DNA of 11,107 nucleotides from Chloroflexota bacterium (GTDB lineage: Bacteria > Chloroflexota > Anaerolineae > Anaerolineales > UBA4823), in contig DAOVCZ010000038.1 of assembly GCA_030669775.1 (NCBI GenBank), positions 1 to 11,107 on the forward strand, in the 5' to 3' direction. The translations under genes and the position numbers were made by a program. Every line of letters starts with the position of its first letter. Within the stretch, counting starts at the first letter, position 1. This document shows positions 6,246-11,107 of this stretch, piece after piece. The notes beneath the pieces are model-generated. The model did no database searches and had not been told where the DNA came from. It saw nothing but the letters and a program-made list of their open reading frames with translations.

Positions 6246-6537
6246 AACACAGAACGAGCCCTCCAATCCCTAATGCATTTTTCAAGCCCGTTACCGGATT
6301 CCGAAGTGCGGGATAGGTTAATATTTGCATAATGCCTGTCCGCAAACCCCTACCACAATAATTGAAAGTCCTCCATTTTACAATCCAATCCATTGCCACC
6401 ATTGACCCAGCTGTACCCCAAGCGAGCATCCATCCAATCGACTCTCTACTCTCAATCGATCTCGAAGACTGACGAAAGTCTCTAACAGATTATCCACCCT
6501 GATGTGTATGGTCAGTCCCATCGTTTTCGCGTCAGGA
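6246..6537. other. Non-coding stretch, nothing recognised
   Basis: No supportable gene or RNA is visible. A short CAATCGA direct repeat (near 6436 and 6453) and a weak AGACT/AGTCT hairpin near 6467-6482 are the only local structures, and neither is strong enough to name. Confidence 0.4.
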
Positions 6538-6543
6538 TATAAT
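6538..6543 (+). promoter_or_regulatory. -10 element of the adenosine-kinase cluster
   Basis: A perfect TATAAT lies 29 bases before the ATG at 6573, leaving a leader of about 23 bases that contains AGGAGG (6559-6564). The hexamer 17 bases upstream (GTCCCA) is a poor -35. Confidence 0.4.
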
Positions 6544-6572
6544 TAACGTCAATCGAACAGGAGGTGTGCAAC

Positions 6573-7058
6573 ATGGATCTAACAACTGTTAAGATTGAAA
6601 AACCGGTCACGATCAATTTCATCCTTGGGCAGACGCATTTCATCAAATCCGTTGAAGACATGCATGAGACCCTGGTATCCGCAGTACCGGGGATCAAATT
6701 CGGATTAGCTTTTTGCGAAGCATCCGGCAAATGTCTGCTGCGGTGGTCAGGGACAGATGAGGATATGATCGATCTGGCTCAAAAGAACGCCATGGCTATT
6801 TCCGCTGGCCATTCATTCATCCTTTTCCTGGGTGATGGCTTTTACCCCATCAATGTGCTCAACGCTATTAAGATGATCCCAGAGGTCTGCCATATATACT
6901 GTGCCACAGCGAATCCAACGGAGGTGATCGTCGTTGAGACCGATCAAGGGCGCGGCATAATGGGTGTGATTGACGGTCAAAAACCGTTGGGGATCGAAGG
7001 CGAAGAGGATATCACCTGGCGCAAAGATTTTCTGCGCCAGATCGGTTATAAATCTTAA
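6573..7058 (+). CDS. Adenosine-specific kinase (DUF355 family)
   Basis: The 161-residue protein matches the compact DUF355/adenosine-specific kinase family, found mainly in archaea and some thermophilic or anaerobic bacteria. Family members bind adenosine/AMP, and phosphorylation of adenosine to AMP is the proposed role. Visible family segments are KFGLAFCEASGKCLLRWSG (about 40-58), NAMAISAGHSFILFL and GFYPINVLNAIKMIPEVC in the middle, then CATANPTEVIVVET and GRGIMGVIDG near 130-145. Length equals the family norm. AGGAGG eight bases before ATG 6573 fixes the start; a GTG at 6564 overlaps that ribosome site and is rejected. It leads a cluster with the dehydrogenase 21 bases downstream and the DUF2804 gene after it. 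Purine salvage would be shared with hpt, but in another unit. Confidence 0.88.
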   Translation: MDLTTVKIEKPVTINFILGQTHFIKSVEDMHETLVSAVPGIKFGLAFCEASGKCLLRWSGTDEDMIDLAQKNAMAISAGHSFILFLGDGFYPINVLNAIKMIPEVCHIYCATANPTEVIVVETDQGRGIMGVIDGQKPLGIEGEEDITWRKDFLRQIGYKS

Positions 7059-7079
7059 TTATCTACACAGCAAAATATC

Positions 7080-8087
7080 ATGACTCTTCCAAGCGTAATG
7101 CGCGCAATGGTGCTAGAAATACCGGGGACACCCTTGAAGCTGTTGGAAGTCCCCCGCCCTACTCCCGGTCCGGATCAGGTTTTGCTGCAGGTTCATACCT
7201 GCGGAGTTTGCCGTACCGATTTGCATATCCTGGATGGTGAACTGCAGCACCCCAAGCTGCCCCTCATTCTGGGTCACCAGATTGTGGGTACGGTGGTGGC
7301 AATGGGAAATAATGTGGACCGCTTCAACCCAGGTGAACGAGTTGGTGTACCCTGGCTCGGGTATACAGATGGCAGTTGCTTTTACTGCCAGCGGGGTCAG
7401 GAGAACTTGTGTGAGAACCCCCGCTTCACTGGGTACACCATCGATGGTGGCTTTGCCGAGTATACAACCGCTGATCAACGCTACTGTTTCCCTTTACCAG
7501 AAGACTACAACGATATTGATGCTGCACCCTTGCTTTGTGCGGGGATGATCGGGTACCGCACTTACCGTCTGGCTGGAGAGCATAAAGAACGCCTCGGTAT
7601 CTATGGCTTCGGGGCAGCAGGGCACATCACTGCACAGATCGCCATCCACCAGGGTCAGCGCGTCTTCGCTTTCACCCGTCCAGGCGATACCCAGGCCCAG
7701 GATTTTGCCCGTCGTTTGGGAGCGGTTTGGGCTGGCGATTCAACCAAGGCCCCACCCGAGAAGCTGGATGCAGCTTTAATTTTCGCACCAGTAGGCTCTC
7801 TGGTTGTGGATGCACTGCGTGCCACGGTCAAAGGCGGCACGGTGGTCAGTGGAGGCATCCATATGAGCGATATTCCTTCTTTCCCCTATCGCCTGCTGTG
7901 GGATGAACGCCAGATCCGCTCCGTTGCCAACCTGACCCGCCAGGACGGCGAAGAGTTCCTGGCTATTGCGCCCCAGGTACCGGTAAAAACCGATGTCACA
8001 CCTTACCCATTAGAAGAGGCAAACCAGGCTTTGGAGGACTTACGCAATGGGCAGCTCCAGGGTGCCGCAGTACTGGTGGTGGATTAA
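7080..8087 (+). CDS. Zinc-dependent alcohol dehydrogenase family protein
   Basis: A 335-residue medium-chain dehydrogenase/reductase, cytoplasmic, expected to oxidise an alcohol or reduce an aldehyde with NAD(P). The N-terminal GroES-like domain holds the catalytic zinc ligands C44 (GVCRTDLH), H66 and C153. The Rossmann domain begins near 172 with GFGAAG (176-181). Two departures are visible. The usual GHE motif reads GHQ (Q67). The structural zinc loop reads D97-GSC-FYC...C, with Asp where the first of four Cys normally stands, leaving C100, C103 and C111. These may be subfamily traits of the adh_fam_2 group. No clear ribosome site precedes ATG 7080; coupling to the upstream gene 21 bases away is likely. 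ATG 7098 is an alternative start. Substrate is unknown. Confidence 0.9.
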   Translation: MTLPSVMRAMVLEIPGTPLKLLEVPRPTPGPDQVLLQVHTCGVCRTDLHILDGELQHPKLPLILGHQIVGTVVAMGNNVDRFNPGERVGVPWLGYTDGSCFYCQRGQENLCENPRFTGYTIDGGFAEYTTADQRYCFPLPEDYNDIDAAPLLCAGMIGYRTYRLAGEHKERLGIYGFGAAGHITAQIAIHQGQRVFAFTRPGDTQAQDFARRLGAVWAGDSTKAPPEKLDAALIFAPVGSLVVDALRATVKGGTVVSGGIHMSDIPSFPYRLLWDERQIRSVANLTRQDGEEFLAIAPQVPVKTDVTPYPLEEANQALEDLRNGQLQGAAVLVVD

Positions 8088-8091
8088 CCTT

Positions 8092-9126
8092 ATGCAGACT
8101 CAGATCACCCAACCTTCAAACCTTCTGCTCCCCTCTGGTCAACTGGCACAGGTCGGCTGGGCACGCCAACCGCTCCTGGATTGCAATCTAGAAGCCGCCA
8201 ATTTCTACCCAGGTCGCGTCTTGCAGCGTTACCGGCTTAAGTGCTGGGATTATTACGCCATCTTCACCCCGCGGCATTTCTTCTCTACAACCATCGCTGA
8301 CTTGGGTTATGCTGGCAATATCTTCGTTTACATTCTTGATTTCTCCAGCGGTGAGCTGCATGAGGAAGGACTCGTCATTCCCCTAAGCAGAGGTATTTCT
8401 TTACCACGCAACAGTACCGCAGGAGACGCGTATTTTAAAGATCAGCACACTACACTATCATTCCAACGCAATTCGGACAGCAGGGTTATCTCCGTCTCTT
8501 GGCCCGGATTCAACCAAGGAAAAGGCATCGGAGCCGAGATCACTCTAACGAGCCCACCCGATCACGAATCGATGAATATCGTCATTCCCATTGGAGAAAA
8601 GCGCTTCTACTACAACCACAAAGTCAACTGCCTGCCAGCGAAAGGGTATTTACAGTATGGGGATGTTCGGGAGGAGATCAACCCTGGTGAGAGTCTCGGC
8701 TCGCTAGACTGGGGGCGTGGGGTCTGGGAATACAGCAGTTTCTGGAATTGGGCCAGCACTTCTGGTTTCTTACCAGACGGACGAACAATCGGTTTAAACC
8801 TGGGCACGGGTTTTGGTGATACCTCCGCGGCCACAGAAAACTGCCTGATCCTGGATGGGCGCATTCATAAACTCGATGAAGTCAAGTTCAATTATGATCC
8901 CCATGATTATTCCTCCCCATGGGAATTCACCGATGCAGATGGTCGCCTGCATCTAGAATTCACACCTTTCACAGAACGCCTGGCACGCACCAACCTGCTG
9001 ATCATCTTCAGCGAAGTACACCAGATGTTTGGGCATTACAACGGATGGGTAGAGACTGATACTGGAGGGAAGATCGAAATTCACGATCTGATCGGGTTTG
9101 CAGAAGAGTACCACGCGCGATGGTGA
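8092..9126 (+). CDS. DUF2804 domain-containing protein
   Basis: The 344-residue protein belongs to the DUF2804 family, whose members have no established function that I know of. The signature is DWGRGVW at residues 206-212. It is followed by NWAS, the DGRTIGLNLGTGFGD block, a PWEFTDADGRLHLEF segment, and the terminal GFAEEYHARW. The fold is expected to be beta-rich and lipocalin/tocopherol-cyclase-like by analogy; that is inference. No signal peptide or membrane span is evident. ATG 8092 lies four bases after the dehydrogenase stop; the ATG at 8047 is inside that gene and is rejected. GGTGG about 12 bases upstream is a weak ribosome site, so coupling is likely. It is the last gene of the cluster. 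Confidence 0.88.
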   Translation: MQTQITQPSNLLLPSGQLAQVGWARQPLLDCNLEAANFYPGRVLQRYRLKCWDYYAIFTPRHFFSTTIADLGYAGNIFVYILDFSSGELHEEGLVIPLSRGISLPRNSTAGDAYFKDQHTTLSFQRNSDSRVISVSWPGFNQGKGIGAEITLTSPPDHESMNIVIPIGEKRFYYNHKVNCLPAKGYLQYGDVREEINPGESLGSLDWGRGVWEYSSFWNWASTSGFLPDGRTIGLNLGTGFGDTSAATENCLILDGRIHKLDEVKFNYDPHDYSSPWEFTDADGRLHLEFTPFTERLARTNLLIIFSEVHQMFGHYNGWVETDTGGKIEIHDLIGFAEEYHARW

Positions 9127-9217
9127 ATACTCCTTATATGCGGTTCCTTTAATTCAAAATTTTGGCATTAGAACCACGTGCGTAGGTATTATCTAACCCC
9201 AGGCTGATAAAATCCTT

Positions 9218-9233
9218 GAAGTGCCTTCACTTC
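9218..9233 (+). terminator. Weak hairpin after the DUF2804 gene
   Basis: GAAGTG-CCTT-CACTTC is a perfect 6-bp stem with a four-base loop, 91 bases after the stop at 9126. Only a short TT follows, so termination by this hairpin alone is doubtful. Confidence 0.25.
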
Positions 9234-9267
9234 TTGGGAATTATAGAGAGACTAACTCACACAGTAA

Positions 9268-9735
9268 CTGGAACTCTCTAAAACGATCTTGATCCTTCGC
9301 ATTATTGCATTCACTCTCGGCACGCTGCTGGTTATCCCGCGGGCCATGCCTGACAGGATCACGGCTGCTGGAGCTGTTCTCGACGCGGCTGCTCTGACCC
9401 TCTCAACGCTGGATATCCCCCATGATTTTCAAGCTGATCTCTGCCTGCGAGCCGGCTACCTGGCGCTAGGCAACATCGCAGATTTTTTCAATGCGCCGTA
9501 CAATCCGAACCCACCCGCGGGCGATCCAATCAGCATCACCCGTGCCGAATTCGACGCTGCTGATGATCAGCTGGCCAGCCAGGATCTCCCCGTTAAATTC
9601 AATCGCGATCAGGCCTGGCGGGATTATTCCGGTTGGCGGGTCAACTACGACCAGGTGCTCCTGGCTCTTGCGGAATTAACCGTTGCACCACAAGCCCCCT
9701 GGTCAAGTGACAGGGCAGTAAAAAGATCCGTTTAA
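9268..9735 (+). pseudogene. Probable 5'-truncated gene of an uncharacterised membrane-linked protein
   Basis: The frame opens after a TAA at 9265-9267 and runs to the stop at 9733. It has only CTG 9268 or TTG 9289 as possible starts and no ribosome site. The ~30-residue front is hydrophobic (IIAFTLGTLLVIP). The rest is soluble, with conserved-looking NPNPPAGDPISITRAEFDAA and a tryptophan-rich DQAWRDYSGWRVNYDQVLLAL, ending APWSSDR. From memory similar tails end longer Chloroflexota proteins with several N-terminal membrane helices, so I read this as the remaining C-terminal half. A functional gene with a rare start is the alternative. No function can be assigned. Confidence 0.5.
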
Positions 9736-9922
9736 CCAGATGGGAGCCTACAGTTTTCGCATAGAATTCTTATCGGACCCATCCGCGGTACTCCCAGTAC
9801 TTTAACTTCAAATTATCCATGTGAGGGTCAATCAAATCGCCAGGTTTTCTAATTAGGATCTAGTTAGGGTTAGCGTCTTTGTCAATGGTGTAAAATCGAT
9901 AGAAATAGGGGAGAATACCTTT

Positions 9923-10696
9923 ATGAAGATTACAGTATGTGAACTTCCCAATGGCACTACTGCATTTGAAATAGCCTGGAGTCAATTGGTTGAGCATGTC
10001 AATCAACACAACAGCGAAGTTGTGCTGCTGCCAGAGATGCCGTTTTCTCCCTGGTTGGCTCAAACCAGAGAAGTCAATACTCACCTCTGGGAAGAGTCTG
10101 TGGAAAACCATAATAAATGGATTGCCAGGCTTAATGAATTAGCACCAGCCATCGTAATCAGCACGAGACCAATCACCACCGGGGGAATAAGAAATAATTT
10201 CGGCTACATATGGGAACCTGGAATTGGAATGCAGAACGGACATGCCAAGTACTATCTTCCCGACGAACCTGGATTTTGGGAAGCGACGTGGTATCAACGG
10301 GGCGATGGAAAGTTCTCAGGTATTAAAACCTCCAAGGGCAAATTTGGATTCTTAATCTGTACTGAGCTTTGGTTTAATTACCATGCCAGGGAGTATGGAA
10401 AGCAGGGCATCCATTTTCTGGTTTGTCCCAGAGCTACCCCCAACCCCACCGCAAATAAATGGATTGCCGGAGGTCGTACAGCTGCTGTTGTCTCTGGTGC
10501 ATTCTGCCTTTCTTCTAATTTGAGTGGAATGACGCCAGCTGGTGGGGATTTCGCCGGTGTGGGCTGGATCATAGGGCCAGCCGAAGGTAAAGTGTTGGGT
10601 CTGACATCTGCAAAGCAACCATTTTTAACCATAGATGTCGATCGGGATGAAGCGGATCAGGCTAAGAAAACCTACCCAAGATATGTTCTTGACTAA
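9923..10696 (+). CDS. Carbon-nitrogen hydrolase (nitrilase superfamily)
   Basis: A 257-residue cytoplasmic amidohydrolase of the nitrilase superfamily, which cleaves amide C-N bonds or related substrates through a Cys thioester. The Glu-Lys-Cys triad is complete: E38 in LLPEMPF, K109 in HAKYYLPDE and C146 in FLICTELWF, with E148 as the additional conserved acid. Length is normal for a single-domain member. The region after the Lys (LPDEPGFWEATWYQRG) and the tryptophan-rich C146 neighbourhood are distinctive and do not point me to a named branch such as omega-amidase, NAD synthetase or N-carbamoylputrescine hydrolase. GGGGAG at 9908-9913, nine bases before the ATG, supports the start. It appears monocistronic; the substrate is unknown. 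Confidence 0.9.
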   Translation: MKITVCELPNGTTAFEIAWSQLVEHVNQHNSEVVLLPEMPFSPWLAQTREVNTHLWEESVENHNKWIARLNELAPAIVISTRPITTGGIRNNFGYIWEPGIGMQNGHAKYYLPDEPGFWEATWYQRGDGKFSGIKTSKGKFGFLICTELWFNYHAREYGKQGIHFLVCPRATPNPTANKWIAGGRTAAVVSGAFCLSSNLSGMTPAGGDFAGVGWIIGPAEGKVLGLTSAKQPFLTIDVDRDEADQAKKTYPRYVLD

Positions 10697-10763
10697 AAGG
10701 GTAATCACGTCCATTGATAAGTATTCACGACTAAATACAAAACCTTGGCTCAGTGGTGATTAT

Positions 10764-10796
10764 AGTTGGTAAACCCCTAATTATGGTTTAGCAACT
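10764..10796. repeat. 12-bp imperfect inverted repeat
   Basis: AGTTGGTAAACC (10764-10775) and GGTTTAGCAACT (10785-10796) pair at 11 of 12 positions around a nine-base loop. It lies 68 bases after the nitrilase-family stop and no T-run follows. It could be an operator or an RNA stem. No transposase or target duplication is seen. Confidence 0.5.
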
Positions 10797-11049
10797 GACA
10801 GTAATCTAAACTATCCATGAAAGTTAGGGAGATTGTTCAAGTTTCATCCATTGTGAGTCCCAACTTTAAATGATCCCTATCCAACTCACCCGCTTTTTAT
10901 CAATGGCAGATGTTAACCCCGAATGTTAAACGCGAAAAACGTACAGGGCACCGTGGAAAACCCGCGGAGCTGCCTGTGGACCGGGAGAGAAGGTTGTTAC
11001 CGTGATGCCTCAATAGGTAATGTTATATTAGAGGTATCGCTGCTTCAAA
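10797..11049. other. Non-coding stretch before the right edge
   Basis: No frame of note is found. Short imperfect repeats occur, such as GATGCCTC (11004-11011) against GAGGTATC (11031-11038), with one mismatched pair. The stretch probably serves as the upstream region of a gene beginning at the right edge. Confidence 0.35.
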
Positions 11050-11107
11050 TGCTATAATCTCCGGGGATTCGGGGATTGCGGTATAAAAGACAGGACTATG
11101 TCAATTC
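11050..11107 (+). promoter_or_regulatory. Extended -10 promoter and possible gene start at the window edge
   Basis: TGC-TATAAT (11050-11058) is a strong extended -10. The octamer CGGGGATT is repeated exactly in tandem at 11062-11077, over the predicted start point near 11065. An ATG at 11098 with AGGA only two bases before it could begin a gene reading MSI, but the spacing is short and the window ends. Confidence 0.4.

Noticed and set aside
6564..6572. GTG start for the DUF355 kinase
   Set aside because: It overlaps the AGGAGG ribosome site that serves ATG 6573.
7113..7478. 121-codon minus-strand frame
   Set aside because: It is antisense to the GroES-like domain of the dehydrogenase, whose motifs are unmistakable.
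8047..8091. Upstream ATG extending the DUF2804 protein by 15 residues
   Set aside because: The extension lies wholly within the dehydrogenase 3' end plus four bases and adds no family sequence; ATG 8092 fits better.
9822..9835. Possible second Crp-type site before the amidohydrolase gene
   Set aside because: Only one half (GTGA) matches; the other half reads ATCA and the spacing to any promoter is unclear.
10764..10796. Insertion-sequence end
   Set aside because: No transposase frame, partner repeat at a fitting distance, or target-site duplication is visible.

Overview
The window is a mid-GC bacterial chromosome segment. Gene content suggests a Chloroflexota (Anaerolineae-like) genome: a SorC-type sugar regulator, a DUF355 adenosine-specific kinase, DUF2804, a phasin-like protein and a membrane remnant reminiscent of proteins from that group. 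This placement is an inference from protein recognition, not from a marker gene. I see no rRNA, tRNA, CRISPR array, transposase or intact mobile element.

Layout. (1) 1-566, minus strand: 5' part of a SorC/DeoR-type sugar-binding regulator cut by the window edge, with a good promoter and a dyad at its transcription start. (2) 567-1636: decayed DNA holding the C-terminal piece of an FAD/NAD oxidoreductase and the N-terminal piece of a membrane protein, both on the minus strand. (3) 1637-4097, minus strand: a tight three-gene operon encoding a coiled-coil lipoprotein, a phasin-like protein made of two tandem 163-residue copies, and a patatin-like phospholipase. (4) 4190-4894, minus strand: a Crp/Fnr-family regulator just upstream of that operon. 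(5) 4961-5130: a C-terminal membrane-protein fragment. (6) 5281-6245, plus strand: hypoxanthine phosphoribosyltransferase and a small conserved-looking protein. (7) 6573-9126, plus strand: a close cluster of adenosine-specific kinase (DUF355), zinc alcohol dehydrogenase and a DUF2804 protein. (8) 9268-9735: a probable 5'-truncated gene. (9) 9923-10696: a nitrilase-superfamily amidohydrolase. (10) 10697-11107: non-coding, with a long inverted repeat and an extended -10 promoter at the edge.

How the parts may work together. The most interesting unit is the Crp-like regulator plus the lipoprotein/phasin/patatin operon. The intergenic gap contains a perfect GTGA-N6-TCAC dyad centred about 40 bp upstream of a predicted start. 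The regulator's recognition helix carries the same Arg-Glu-x3-Arg set that CRP uses to read GTGA. This suggests direct local control of an envelope or lipid-body module by a regulator whose ligand is probably not cAMP. hpt and the DUF355 kinase both touch purine metabolism but sit in separate transcription units. Three truncated genes in 11 kb indicate a region undergoing gene loss.
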